DNA from: Candidatus Aminicenantota bacterium
GTDB taxonomy: Bacteria > Acidobacteriota > Aminicenantia > Aminicenantales > Saccharicenantaceae
Reading direction: 5' to 3'
NCBI GenBank assembly: GCA_026393975.1
Contig: JAPKZD010000003.1
Location: 19,481 to 83,480 of the forward strand
DNA length: 64,000 nucleotides
Below are positions 15,821-26,000 of the stretch, piece after piece. How positions within the stretch are numbered: the first letter of the stretch is position 1; each line of letters begins with the position of its first letter. The translations under genes and the position numbers were made by a program. The notes beneath the pieces are model-generated. The model saw nothing but the letters and a program-made list of their open reading frames with translations. It was not told where the DNA came from and did not search any database.

Positions 15821-16753
15821 ATGAAAAAAACGACGGTTTTAAGAAAAGCCATCATGGAGCGGAGGGCGGTCGTCGTCCCCGGCTGCCATGACGCCCTGTC
15901 CGCCAAGGTCATCGAGAAGGCCGGTTTCGAGGCCATCCAGATCTCGGGCTACGGCCTGGCCGGGGCCTTCCTGGCCAAGCCGGACGTCGGCCTCGTGCGG
16001 ATGAAGGACGTCCTCGACCTGTCTTGGAACATCACCCAGGCCGTGGGCATCCCGGTCATGGCCGACATCGACACCGGCGGCGGCAACGCCGTCAACGCCG
16101 CTTGGATCACCGAGCGCCTGATCGCGATGGGCTTGGCCGGGATGAACATCGAGGACCAGGTCTTTCCCAAGCGCTGCGGCCATATGGCCGGAAAAGAGGT
16201 CATCCCGGCCGAGGAGATGGCCGGGAAGGTCAGGGCCTGCGCCGCCATCCGGGACGCGAAGGACAAAGACTTCATCATCAACGCCCGGACAGACGTTTTC
16301 GCCGGGATGGGGCTCGACGAAGCCATCCGCCGCTGCAACCTGTACCTCGGGGCCGGCGCCGACCTGGCCTTCATCGACGGCATCAAGAGTCGGGCCGACA
16401 TCGAGAAGGCGGTCAAGGCGGTCAAGGGGCCGCTGTCCGTCAACCTCATGGATGCGATCACCGGCATGAAAACCGAGCTCCTCCCCATCCCCGAGCTCAA
16501 GAAGATGGGCGTCGGCCGGGTCTCCATCCCGGTGGCTTCCATCATGGTCGCCCACAAGGCCCTGCTCAGCTTCTTCCAGGCGCTCAAGGCGTCGCCGACC
16601 GGCATCCTGGCCGGACAGACCCAATGGGCGTCGTCTTTCGAGGAGTACACGGATTTCGTCGGACTCAAGGAATACCGGGCCATGGAGAACGAATATCTGC
16701 CCGGCGAGCGCGTCGATTCCAAGTACAAAGGCCAGAAGAAGATCGTCGGCTGA
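15821..16753 (+). CDS. Isocitrate lyase/PEP mutase superfamily enzyme (methylisocitrate-lyase-like)
   Basis: 310 residues from the ATG at 15821 (GGGAG 9-10 nt upstream; a GTG six nt earlier is too close to the SD). The superfamily signature KRCGH is at 117-121 and the Mg-binding ADIDTGGGN at 81-89. Family knowledge: members cleave or form C-C or P-C bonds next to a carboxylate (PrpB methylisocitrate lyase, oxaloacetate decarboxylase, 2,3-dimethylmalate lyase, PEP mutase). No prpC/prpD neighbour is present, so the exact substrate is open. A weak TAGAAT -10 lies at 15781. Confidence 0.88.
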   Translation: MKKTTVLRKAIMERRAVVVPGCHDALSAKVIEKAGFEAIQISGYGLAGAFLAKPDVGLVRMKDVLDLSWNITQAVGIPVMADIDTGGGNAVNAAWITERLIAMGLAGMNIEDQVFPKRCGHMAGKEVIPAEEMAGKVRACAAIRDAKDKDFIINARTDVFAGMGLDEAIRRCNLYLGAGADLAFIDGIKSRADIEKAVKAVKGPLSVNLMDAITGMKTELLPIPELKKMGVGRVSIPVASIMVAHKALLSFFQALKASPTGILAGQTQWASSFEEYTDFVGLKEYRAMENEYLPGERVDSKYKGQKKIVG

Positions 16754-16766
16754 CGTCGCCCTTCAT

Positions 16767-18407
16767 TCAGCGGACGACAAGGAGGGTGAAGGGGAAGACG
16801 TAGGCCTGGAGGAAGACGAGGAGGCCCATCAGCGCGGCCAGGGCCAGGCTGTGGAAAAAGACGTAGCGGAGGATGTCGCCCTCATGGCCGTACCAGCGGG
16901 TGGCCGTGGAGGCGACGACGATGCTTTGCGCGTCGATCATCTTGCCCATGACTCCTCCGGAGCTGTTGGCCGAGGCCATGAGGACCGGGCTCAGGCCGAG
17001 CTGTCCGGCCGAGATCTTCTGAAGACTGCCGAAGAGGATGTTCGAGGACGTGTCCGAGCCGGTCAGGGCCACGCCGAGCCAGCCGAGCATCGTGCCGAAG
17101 AAGGGGTAGAGGATCCCCGTCTGGGCGAAGGCCAGGCCGAGCGTCGCGTCGAGGCCCGAGTAGCGCGTCATGTAGCCGAGAGAAAGCATGGCGGCCACTG
17201 TCAGCAGCGAAAAGCGGACCCGCTTGAGCGTCCGGCCGTAGGCCCGGAGGAGCTGGCGCGGTGAGAACGACATCAGGAACCCCGAGACGACGGCCGCGGC
17301 GAAGATCCCCGTCCCGGTAAACGAGAGCCAGTTGAAGGTGAAGACGGCCGGCTCTGCCGTCTGCAACGCGATGACGGGGGGTACCCGGAAGACGAGCTTG
17401 TCCAGGCCGGGGACCGGGAAGCGGACGATGGACAGGCCGTCGAGGATGGCCTTGACCTGCGGAGTGCCCCACAGGAAGACGAAGACGCTCAGGACGAGCC
17501 AGGGCATCCAGGCGCGGACGAGCTCGCCGGCCGTGAGGCGGCGCCGGGGAAGGGAAGGTCCTGTTTCTTCTTCGCCCGCGATGCCGAGCGTTGTCTTGGG
17601 CCGCCACTTCAGGAGGAAAAGGACGAGCGCGGCCATGGAGATGACGGCCGCTCCGACGCCCGCGAGCCAGGGACCGTGGTAGTTCGAAATGAGAAACTGG
17701 GGGACTGCGAAAGAAACTCCGGCGACGACGAGGGCCGGCCAGACTTCCTTCATCTTCCGGAAGCCGCAAAAGGCCCAGACGAGCCAGAAGGGGATGAGGA
17801 GGGAGAAAAACGGGAGCTGACGCCCGACCATGGCGCTCAACTGGCGGACGTCGAGGCCGGTGACCCCGGCCAGAGCGACGATGGGCGTCCCCAGCGCGCC
17901 GAAGGCCACGGGCGCCGTGTTGGCGATGAGGGACAGGCCGGACGCGGCGAGCGGGGCGAAGCCGAGGCCGATGAGGATGGCCGCGGTCACGGCCACCGGC
18001 GTGCCGAAGCCCGCCGCGCCTTCGAAGAACGCGCCGAAGGAGAAGGCGATGAGGAGGAGCTGGAGCCGGCGGTCGCGCGTGATCCCGGTCAGGCTGTCCT
18101 GCATGACCTTGAAGTGGCCCTTCTCGACGGTCAGGTCGTAGAGGAAGATGACGTTGAGGATGATCCAGCCGATGGGGAAGAGGCCGTAGGCGGCCCCCAG
18201 CCCCGCCGTCCGCAGGGCCATTCCCGCCGGCATCCCGAAGGCGAAGACCGCGGCGAGCGCGGCCGCGGCCAGGCCGAGCAGGGCCGCTACGTGGGCCCGG
18301 AGCCGGAAGAGGGCGAGACCGACGAGCAGGATGACGATGGGCAGGGCGGCGAGGAGCGTCGAGAGCCCGGCGCTCGAGAGCGGATCATAGACCTGGTGCC
18401 ATTCCAT
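16767..18407 (-). CDS. lctP: L-lactate permease family transporter
   Basis: 546 residues with 12-14 hydrophobic helices and family-typical stretches GWIILNVIFLYDLTVEKG, AFFEGAAGFGTPVAV (about 138-152), TAPVAFGALGTP and LTGSDTSSNILFG. Together these identify the LctP/LldP family: proton-coupled uptake of lactate or glycolate. The conserved NSSGGVMGKMIDAQSI near the C-terminus is also present. It starts 5 nt after the HD-hydrolase stop and is probably cotranscribed with that gene and the DUF1015 gene. No lactate dehydrogenase gene is adjacent. Confidence 0.93.
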   Translation of the reverse strand: MEWHQVYDPLSSAGLSTLLAALPIVILLVGLALFRLRAHVAALLGLAAAALAAVFAFGMPAGMALRTAGLGAAYGLFPIGWIILNVIFLYDLTVEKGHFKVMQDSLTGITRDRRLQLLLIAFSFGAFFEGAAGFGTPVAVTAAILIGLGFAPLAASGLSLIANTAPVAFGALGTPIVALAGVTGLDVRQLSAMVGRQLPFFSLLIPFWLVWAFCGFRKMKEVWPALVVAGVSFAVPQFLISNYHGPWLAGVGAAVISMAALVLFLLKWRPKTTLGIAGEEETGPSLPRRRLTAGELVRAWMPWLVLSVFVFLWGTPQVKAILDGLSIVRFPVPGLDKLVFRVPPVIALQTAEPAVFTFNWLSFTGTGIFAAAVVSGFLMSFSPRQLLRAYGRTLKRVRFSLLTVAAMLSLGYMTRYSGLDATLGLAFAQTGILYPFFGTMLGWLGVALTGSDTSSNILFGSLQKISAGQLGLSPVLMASANSSGGVMGKMIDAQSIVVASTATRWYGHEGDILRYVFFHSLALAALMGLLVFLQAYVFPFTLLVVR

Positions 18408-18412
18408 GTTTC

Positions 18413-19069
18413 TTAGAGGACGCCGTCGGTTTCCTTGTTGAGGCGGTCGAAGAACGCAGCCATGAACCGGTGCCGCTCGGCGGCGATCCGCTTCCCTTCG
18501 CGGGTCGTCATCCGGTCCTTGACCCGGCCGAGCTTGACCAGAAATTCCCGGTAGGCGGTGTCCTCCCGCGAGTAGGGCTTGGTCTTCCTGACGTCGATCG
18601 CCTTGTCGTGGAGCTGCGCCCCGACCTCCCCGGCGAAGAGGAAGGCCCGGCCGACGCCGACGGCACCGATCGAGTCGAGCTTGTCGGCGTCGAACAGGAT
18701 CTTGGCCTCAAGAGTCTTTGGTACGGCCCTTTTCCGGAAGCGGTGTGTCCGGATGCAGTGGACGACGGCCCGAACCGTGGCGGCGTCGAGGCCGCGGCGT
18801 TCGAGCAGATTCCTGGCCAGCGCCGCGCCGCTCCGGCCGTGACAAACCTTCCCGTTCGACCGGTCCTCTTCCTCCCGCCCGATGTCGTGGAGGAGGGCAG
18901 CCAGCTTGAGGACGCCGAGGTCGGCCTTTTCCTTTTTTCCGATCCTCAGGCAGAGCCGCAGGACGCGTTCCGTGTGGTCCCAGCCGTGACTGCCCCGGGC
19001 GCTCCGGAAAAAGGCTCCGGCCTCGCCCTTGATCTCGGAGACGAGGGCGGCGGAAACGGTGCGGGTCAT
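18413..19069 (-). CDS. HD-domain phosphohydrolase (YedJ-like)
   Basis: 218 residues, single HD domain. Metal ligands are visible as the N-terminal H of GWDHTERV, the HD pair in LLHDIGREE, and downstream CHGRSGAALA and CIRTHRF. A later FDADKLDSIGAVGVGRAF segment, characteristic of the COG1418/YedJ group, supplies the last aspartate. Likely a metal-dependent phosphohydrolase acting on nucleotides or related small molecules; the substrate is unknown. The start overlaps the DUF1015 stop by 4 bp (ATGA), so the two are coupled. Confidence 0.88.
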   Translation of the reverse strand: MTRTVSAALVSEIKGEAGAFFRSARGSHGWDHTERVLRLCLRIGKKEKADLGVLKLAALLHDIGREEEDRSNGKVCHGRSGAALARNLLERRGLDAATVRAVVHCIRTHRFRKRAVPKTLEAKILFDADKLDSIGAVGVGRAFLFAGEVGAQLHDKAIDVRKTKPYSREDTAYREFLVKLGRVKDRMTTREGKRIAAERHRFMAAFFDRLNKETDGVL

Positions 19070-20307
19070 TCGTCGATCATGTGGACGACGAGTCCGTCCT
19101 TCAGCTTGGGTTCGAACCAGGTGGATTTTGGCGGCATGACCTTGCCTCCGTCGGCCACGGCGAAGAGCTGTTCGATCGTCGTCGGGAAAAGGGAGAAGGC
19201 GACGCGGAAGCCGCCGGAGAGGACCTTCTTTTCGAGCTCGGCCGTGCCGCGGATGCCGCCGACGAAGTCGATCCTCTTGTCCGTCCGGGGGTCGGCGATA
19301 CCGAGGACGGGCGCGAGGATGTTTTCCTGCAGGATGGAAACGTCGAGCGACCGGATCGGGTCGGCCGGGTCGAATGTCCCGGGCCGCGGTTCGAGGCCAT
19401 GCCAGCGGCCGTCGAGGAACATCGCGAATCTCCGGCTCCGTTCGGGAGATTTCCGCCCGGAAGGCCGGACCAGGAATTTATCGCCGATCCCGGCCAGGAA
19501 CGCGGCGGAGTCGAGCCCGTTGAGGTCGCGCACGACGCGGTTGTAGGGCAGGATCTTCATCTGGTTGTGGGGGAAAATGACGGCCAGGAAAAAGTTGTCC
19601 TCCTCCCGGCCCGTCCGGCCGGGACGCTCGCCATCCCTCTTGACCTTGATCCGGGTCGCGGCCGCGGAGCGGTGATGGCCGTCGGCGACGTAAAGATGGT
19701 CCAGGGCGGCGAACGCCTTCCGGATCCTGAGGACGAGACCCGCCTCGTCCACGACGAAGAATATGTGCCGGACGCCGTCCGGCGTGGTGATGTCGTACTC
19801 GGGGTCTTTTTTCATGCCCTCGGCGATGAGCGCGTCGATCGTTTCCTTCCGCCGGTAGGTCAGGAAGACGGGGCCGGTCTGAGCGCCCAAGGTTTCGATG
19901 TGGCGCATCCGGTCGTTTTCCTTGTCGATCCGGGTCAGCTCGTGCTTCTTGATGATGTCGTCGAGATAATCCTGGCAGGAGGCCGTGGCGACGAGGCCGA
20001 TCTGGACGTGCTCTCCCCAGACCTGCTTGTAGATGTACAAATTCCTGGTCCGGTCCGGCGCGATCGTTCCCTCGCGAAGGAAACGGAGGAAATTCTCTTT
20101 TCCCTTGGCGTAGACTGCGTCGGAGTAGAGGTCGGTTCCGGGCGGGAGGTCGATCTCGGGCTTGCCGATGTGCAGGAAGGAATAGGGGTTCCCGGTGGCC
20201 ATGTCCCGGGCTTCCTCCGAGGTCAGGACGTCGTAGGGCGGAGCGGCGACAAGATGGGCGATGTCTTTCCGCGGCCTGACGCCGCAGAAGGGTTCGATGT
20301 GGGCCAT
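19066..20307 (-). CDS. DUF1015 family protein
   Basis: 413 residues. It matches the DUF1015 family throughout: IEPFCGVRPRKD at the N-terminus, AAPPYDV, YSFLHIGKPEIDLPPG, and the central LYVADGHHRSAAA (about 210-222), whose ADGHHR motif is the family hallmark and plausibly the catalytic centre. Family knowledge: cytosolic and widespread in bacteria and archaea; some related proteins have been linked to free-serine kinase activity, but I cannot confirm that for this one. It has a strong SD (TAGGAGG, 6 nt) and an extended -10 promoter. Confidence 0.9.
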   Translation of the reverse strand: MAHIEPFCGVRPRKDIAHLVAAPPYDVLTSEEARDMATGNPYSFLHIGKPEIDLPPGTDLYSDAVYAKGKENFLRFLREGTIAPDRTRNLYIYKQVWGEHVQIGLVATASCQDYLDDIIKKHELTRIDKENDRMRHIETLGAQTGPVFLTYRRKETIDALIAEGMKKDPEYDITTPDGVRHIFFVVDEAGLVLRIRKAFAALDHLYVADGHHRSAAATRIKVKRDGERPGRTGREEDNFFLAVIFPHNQMKILPYNRVVRDLNGLDSAAFLAGIGDKFLVRPSGRKSPERSRRFAMFLDGRWHGLEPRPGTFDPADPIRSLDVSILQENILAPVLGIADPRTDKRIDFVGGIRGTAELEKKVLSGGFRVAFSLFPTTIEQLFAVADGGKVMPPKSTWFEPKLKDGLVVHMIDE

Positions 20308-20329
20308 GAGGACCTCCTAAAAAGGGTTT

Positions 20330-20338
20330 ATTATAGCA
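20330..20338 (-). promoter_or_regulatory. Extended -10 promoter of the DUF1015-HD-lactate permease operon
   Basis: The minus strand carries TGCTATAAT, a perfect extended -10 (TATAAT at 20335-20330). No good -35 is present, as is usual for this promoter class. The predicted start near 20323 gives a 15-nt leader into the SD. Confidence 0.55.
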
Positions 20339-20448
20339 CAGCCGCCTGGTCATACGGCCGACCGGCCAGGCGCCGACGAAGTTCTATATCGTGCCGGCTA
20401 TGAGGGCGCTGGAAAAAAGGGAGAGGACGCAGCAGCTGACTTGGAGGC

Positions 20449-23052
20449 TCACATGTCTTTGGACGCTTCTTCCCGGTCCCGGCCCTGGTCCGGGACGAAC
20501 GTCCCGGCGATCTCGAGGAAGTGCTCGACCACCTCGGGGTCGAACTGCGTCCCCGAGCAACTGATGATCTCCTTGACGGCGAAACGATGGGAGGCGGGCT
20601 TCCGGTAGGGCCGTTCCGAAGTAATCGAGTCGTAGGTGTCGGCGATGGCCATGATCCGTGCTCCCAGGGGGATCTCCCGCCCCTTCAGCTTGTCGGGGTA
20701 GCCGGTCCCGTCGTAGCGTTCATGGTGGGACCGTACGATCCGGGCGATCTCCTTGAGCTCGATGACGGGACTGAGGATGCTCTCGCCCCGGGCGGGATGC
20801 TCCTTGATCAGCATGAACTCGGCGTCGGTCAGCTTGCCGGGCTTGTTCAGGATGCTCTCCGGGACGGCGATCTTACCCACGTCGTGGAGGAGCGCGGCCA
20901 GTTCGAGGTCGCCCAGTTCCTTTCCGCTGAAGTTCATTTTCGCGGCGATCTTCATCGTGAATTCCGTGACCCGGGTCGAGTGGTGGCGGGTGTATTCGTC
21001 TTTGGCGTCGATGGCCGAGGCAAGGGACTTGACCGTCGACAGGAAGAGCGACCTCTGCTGGTCGACGAGGTCAGAGGTCCTCATCTTGAGGTTGCGGTTG
21101 ACCAGGGTCAGCTCCGACTCCATCTGGCGGAGGCGCAGCTGGCCCTGGATGCGGGCTTTGAGCTCGGTCGAGTCGAACGGTTTGGAGATGTAATCATCGG
21201 CGCCGGCATGGATCCCCTCGGCCAGCATCTCGGCGCCTGTCCTGGCGGTCAACAGGATGACGGGAATATGCTTCAAGGACTCGTCGCTCTTGACCGCCCG
21301 GCAGAAGGCGTGGCCGTCCATGCCGGGCATCATGACGTCGCAGAGAACGAGGTCGGGGTTCTTTGCCTTGAGGAAGGCCAAGCCCTTTTCGGCGGAGGCC
21401 GTGAGCTCCAGGTCGTACTCGTCGGCGAGAAGCATCTTCATCAGCTTGAGGACTTCGGGGTTATCGTCGATGCAGAGGATCAGGGCGTCGTGGATCTTGG
21501 CCTGGTCGACGCGGCCGCCCTCGATGTCCACCTTCTCGAGGTCGACGAGCTGGAGCCGGCGGAAGTCGGTGACGATATCCTGGACGTGCGGTTCGTCGGT
21601 GTCGGTCAGCCGCCGCCGGAGTCCGATGGGCAGGTCCTCCGACCGGCGGTCGAGGACCTCGTCGTCGAAATGCTCCTCACCCTTGCGCATCTCGACAATG
21701 AACCGGGAGCCCCTGCCGAGCTCGCTTTCCGCCCGGATGGTCCCCTTGTGGACGACGACGATCTCCCGGGCCAGCGCCAGTCCGATGCCCGTGCCCTCCT
21801 GAGCCCGGGACTTGGACCCGTCGACCTGGGAGAAGCGGTCGAAGATCGTTTCGAGCATGTTCTTCGGGATGCCGATCCCCGTGTCCTCGACGGTCATCGT
21901 CACGGTGTGGTCCTGCTCCTCGATAAAGATCGTGATCTTGCCGCCCTTGTTCGTGAATTTGAGGGCGTTCGAGAGGAGGTTGAAGACGACCTTTTCGAAC
22001 TGGTCCGAGTCGAGCGTCAGCTCGATGGGATGCGGAGGATGCTGGCAATAGAGCCGGATCTGTTTCTGGTCGGCCAGGGGCTTGGCCGAGGCGAGAAGCG
22101 CCGGAATGAAATCGACGAGGTTCACGTTCCTCAATTTGAGCCGCATCTTCCCTTCCTCGAGCTTGTTCAGGTCGAGGAGGTTGTTGATGAGCTTGAGCAA
22201 CTTGTAACCGTTGCGATGCATCGTCTCCAGCGTGTCCTTGAGGGTGGGCGATAGCTTCCCCATCCGGCCGTCGAGGACGGCCTTGAGCGGGGCCAGGATC
22301 AGAGTGAGGGGCGTCCTCAGCTCGTGGTTGACGTTGGCGAAGAACTGGGTCTTGAGCTCGTCGAGGCTCTTGAGCTTGACGTTCGACTCCTGGAGTTGGG
22401 CCGTCGTCTCTTCGAGCTGGAGGCGACTGCGGAGCTCGCGGCGGCGGATGCTCTCCATGATCGAGGAGCCGAAAGCGCCGACGACGATGATGGAGGTCAG
22501 AAAGAGGAGGTTGTTGGTGATAAACCGCCAGACCTCGAGTTCGACGCCGTCGACGACGATGGGCTTCTGGCCCAGGAAGTACCTGAGGAAGCTCGGTACC
22601 GTGTACATGATCCAGATCGAGGCGTAGAGATAGATGGTCCAGCGGAACGTCAACGGGATGAGGACGATCATGCCCATGACGATGATGTTCAAGCCCTGGT
22701 AGTAGCTCGACAGGAAACCGCCCAGGATGTAGATCATGACGGCGATGCCGGCCGCGTCGATGAGGGCCAGAACGAGGGCCACGTTCATGACGCCACGGCT
22801 CGCCTTTGTCTTCGACAGGATGAGCAGGATCAGACCGACCGCGGCGATGACGCCGAGGCGGATGAACAGGAACGTCATAAAGTACTGGGGCGAGTAGACG
22901 GCGTCGAGGCCGATGAACAGCGTGTAGAGGACGATGCTCAGGAGGGCGGCGAGCCGGGTCCGTCCCTTGAGGTTGTATTCCTGGTTCAATCGGTCTTCGA
23001 ATTGGGTGTCATGGCTTGCCATCAGAATCTCTCGCTTTGGTGACATAGACAT
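20449..23052 (-). CDS. Membrane hybrid histidine kinase - receiver - HD-GYP protein
   Basis: 867 residues. Order: six hydrophobic segments (about 34-198), a short coiled coil, HisKA with phospho-acceptor H243 (NVNHELRTPL), HATPase (DTGIGIPKN), a receiver with intact acceptor (LCDVMMPGMDG), a helical linker, and a C-terminal HD-GYP domain with LLHDVGK and HHERYDGTGYP. The catalytic HD-GYP residues look complete, so it should hydrolyse c-di-GMP. Phosphorylation of its own receiver would couple a membrane signal to second-messenger breakdown. The start is ambiguous (ATGs at 23052, 23046 and 23022). Every option overlaps the end of the upstream PilZ-fusion gene, tying the pair together. Confidence 0.92.
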   Translation of the reverse strand: MSMSPKREILMASHDTQFEDRLNQEYNLKGRTRLAALLSIVLYTLFIGLDAVYSPQYFMTFLFIRLGVIAAVGLILLILSKTKASRGVMNVALVLALIDAAGIAVMIYILGGFLSSYYQGLNIIVMGMIVLIPLTFRWTIYLYASIWIMYTVPSFLRYFLGQKPIVVDGVELEVWRFITNNLLFLTSIIVVGAFGSSIMESIRRRELRSRLQLEETTAQLQESNVKLKSLDELKTQFFANVNHELRTPLTLILAPLKAVLDGRMGKLSPTLKDTLETMHRNGYKLLKLINNLLDLNKLEEGKMRLKLRNVNLVDFIPALLASAKPLADQKQIRLYCQHPPHPIELTLDSDQFEKVVFNLLSNALKFTNKGGKITIFIEEQDHTVTMTVEDTGIGIPKNMLETIFDRFSQVDGSKSRAQEGTGIGLALAREIVVVHKGTIRAESELGRGSRFIVEMRKGEEHFDDEVLDRRSEDLPIGLRRRLTDTDEPHVQDIVTDFRRLQLVDLEKVDIEGGRVDQAKIHDALILCIDDNPEVLKLMKMLLADEYDLELTASAEKGLAFLKAKNPDLVLCDVMMPGMDGHAFCRAVKSDESLKHIPVILLTARTGAEMLAEGIHAGADDYISKPFDSTELKARIQGQLRLRQMESELTLVNRNLKMRTSDLVDQQRSLFLSTVKSLASAIDAKDEYTRHHSTRVTEFTMKIAAKMNFSGKELGDLELAALLHDVGKIAVPESILNKPGKLTDAEFMLIKEHPARGESILSPVIELKEIARIVRSHHERYDGTGYPDKLKGREIPLGARIMAIADTYDSITSERPYRKPASHRFAVKEIISCSGTQFDPEVVEHFLEIAGTFVPDQGRDREEASKDM

Positions 23053-26000
23053 ATCCTTGGGGTGGCGTCCCGTAGGACGGGATGACCCGGAGGATCTCCC
23101 AGCCGGTCTCCTCGAGCAGGGCCTCGAGTTTTTCAGGGTCGAAGAAATCGAAAGTCCCGGCTTCCTCGAGGTCCACGAGCTCTTGGGCGTCGTTGAGGAA
23201 GGCGCGGAGGGACTCGATGAGGAGCGTCTTGGGCCTTTCCGGCGGCAGGGCCTCCGGAGGCATGGCCTCGATCTTCTTGAGCAGGCGGGTGAACGGGCCG
23301 GAGGCGTCGGTGTCGGGCCGCATGCTCGACAGGACGAGCAGGCCGCCGGGCATGATGATCCGGCGGGCCTCCTTGAGCGTTTCGGCCGGGTTGAAAATGT
23401 AGGACAGGACGAGGCTCATGAGGATCTTATTATACCAGCCCGCCTTGACCGGCAGATGGAACGTGCCCTCCAGCGTGCCGGGCATGAGGAGCCGGCGCAA
23501 GTCCGGCTTGCTCCCCGAAAGGCCCCGGACGTACCGGGCGGCGCGGTTGAAGTCGGTGATGATCCGGTACTCGTGGAGGTCGAAACGAGTCTTCAGCCAG
23601 TCGTCGTGGGCCGGCGTGATCCGCTCGCCGCGGAGGATCCGGTGGAGGCGGGGAGAGTAGTCCTCCTGGATCTTGATCGCGCTTTCGAGGGCGAGGTTCT
23701 CGACCTTGTCGGCCATCTCCTCGAACGTCCCGACCTCGCCGTCGAGGAAGCGGCGGACGGCGAGAAAGCGGCTCATCTCCAGATCGACGGCGACGAGGTC
23801 GAAGCGTCCCGGCTCTTTGAGCATGGGGAAGCGCGAGACGAGTTTCCGGGACGCTTTCTTCATGGCCTCGGGGATGAGGTCGGCGATCGTGGTCTGCGCG
23901 GGCAGGCCGCTGCCGCTGAGCAGGAGATGCTCGATGAAGTTGCCCGTCCCGCCGCCCAGGTCGAGGAGTCGGTCCCCGGGCCTGAGCTCCAGGGCGTGGA
24001 GCTGGTCGCGCATTAACTGCTGGTAGTCGTCGGACAAGGCCATGACGTCGAAGCCGATGAGCTTCTCGTCGCCGACGAGGTAGTGCTTCCAGTAGCTCTT
24101 CCGGTTCTTGAGGTTGCGGGGCGGGAGCCGGTCCTTCTCGGTGCGCCGCATGACCTCCATGTCCTTCCGCCCCGGCAGGACCGGCTGGACGAGCTCCTTG
24201 TGGAGGAACCGGTAGATCAGGGAGGTGATCGTCCCGAACAGCCGCAGGCCTTCCTTGGACGTCCGAGCGTTGTGCCCGATCGGGACCGAGATGACTTCGC
24301 GCGGGGCGTCGACCTGGACGCTCATGACGTCCCGGATGAACTCGGCCTTGACCCAGTTGTCGTACTGGCCGTAGATCCAGGTGATCGGCAGATCGAGATG
24401 GCGCATGTCTTCGCGGGCCTGCTCGAGCGTGGCCACCGCGTTGACGACGCCGTCGGCGACGTAGGGGTCGACGTTGACGAGGTTGCCCAGGACCGGCATG
24501 ACGCCGAGCTTGATCCCGAGCTGGTAGTGCTCCAGGAAATCGAGGCCGCAGTTGATCCGGACCATGAGGTCACGGAATTCCGGTGTGCCCATGCAGGCGA
24601 TCCAGTAGTCGACCCGCCGGCGCTGGACCTCGTCCCTCAGCACGATCCGCGCTTCGAGCGCCGAGAAGGAGAAGGTCAGGAGGATGACCGAAGAGGCTTT
24701 GAGCTTGGGGTTCGTCTGGAGCCAGTCGAGGACGGCCACGATGTCCTCGGCCCCCTGGCTGAAGTTGGTGTTGAGCATCTCGTAGGGCGGCTCGTCGGCC
24801 TCGGGGTCGTTGTGGCTCTCGCCCTTTTTGCGGATCCCGTCGTAGCGGATGACGGCCAGGGGCTTTCCCAGGAGCCGAAAGTTTTCGCAGAGGGTCAGGG
24901 CCAGGCCGAAGAGGACTTCCTTGGTCTTCCCGAACGCCGGCGGAACGATAACGACGGGAACCGGCCTGTCGTCCAGGGGAAGGGCCGTGTTCAGGAGGCC
25001 GACGATCTCCTCCCCCCGGCGGTTTTCCAGCCTGATGACGTGGGGGACCATGAGGGATGTCTTGACGAAATCCGCCGGCGGAATCGCGTGGCCCCGGACG
25101 CCGGCCTTTTCCGGGGCATCCTCGCCGTGACGGGCGAAATCCAGGTCCGGGGGCTGCACCGATTGGATGCTCATCCGTCCGATGCCGAATTGGACGCCGT
25201 ACTTCAATCCGGGGTCTTCCCCCGCCTCGGCCCGGGCCACGTGGCGGACCTCGCCGGTCTCCTCCCAGAGGACTTTTTCATCGTCGAGGATGGCAAAGGA
25301 TTCGAGGGGCGTCCCCTTGAGAAGGGCAGGGGCGGCATAGTCGGCGACGAAGCTCATCCCGTTCGGGCTGATATCGGTGATGCGGCCCCGGAGCTTTCGG
25401 TCGAACGGGGACGGCAGGGGGATCTCGACCCGCAGGTCGCCGGCCGGGCTGATCCTTTTATCGGCCCGTTTTTCCGAGTAGAACATGACCCGCGGGTAGA
25501 GGCAGACGAGCGTCCGGCCGTCGGGGAAGATCCGGGAGATCATGGTCTCGAAATTGTAGGTCGCATAGCCGATCTGGTACGAGACGAAGAGGAGGTCGGA
25601 GGTCTTGAACTTGACGTCGAGCTTCTCGCCCGAGAGGAGGCACACGGAAGGCGGCCGGATGTCGGCGAAGGACAGGATCTCAGGGTTGCCGGAGCGGGCC
25701 GGGACGGCAGCGACCTCGACCTTGCGGACCAGGGCTTCGCGCATGAGGGACTCGATCTTGACCGAGTCCGTGAACAGGACCATCTCGTCGGTCCGGAGGA
25801 ACGGGTAGCGGAGCTTGAGCTCGGTCAAGTCCCGGATGGACACGTAATCGGACATGAACTGGAGGAGCGACAGGCGGCTCGTGTCGTCGATGGCTTCGAA
25901 TTCGACGCCGACCCCGCCCTGATCGATGTCCTGGCGGACGACCCGGCCGTTCACCATGTAGTGCCGGCCGTCGGGAAGAGAGATGCTCAGGGGGACGGCC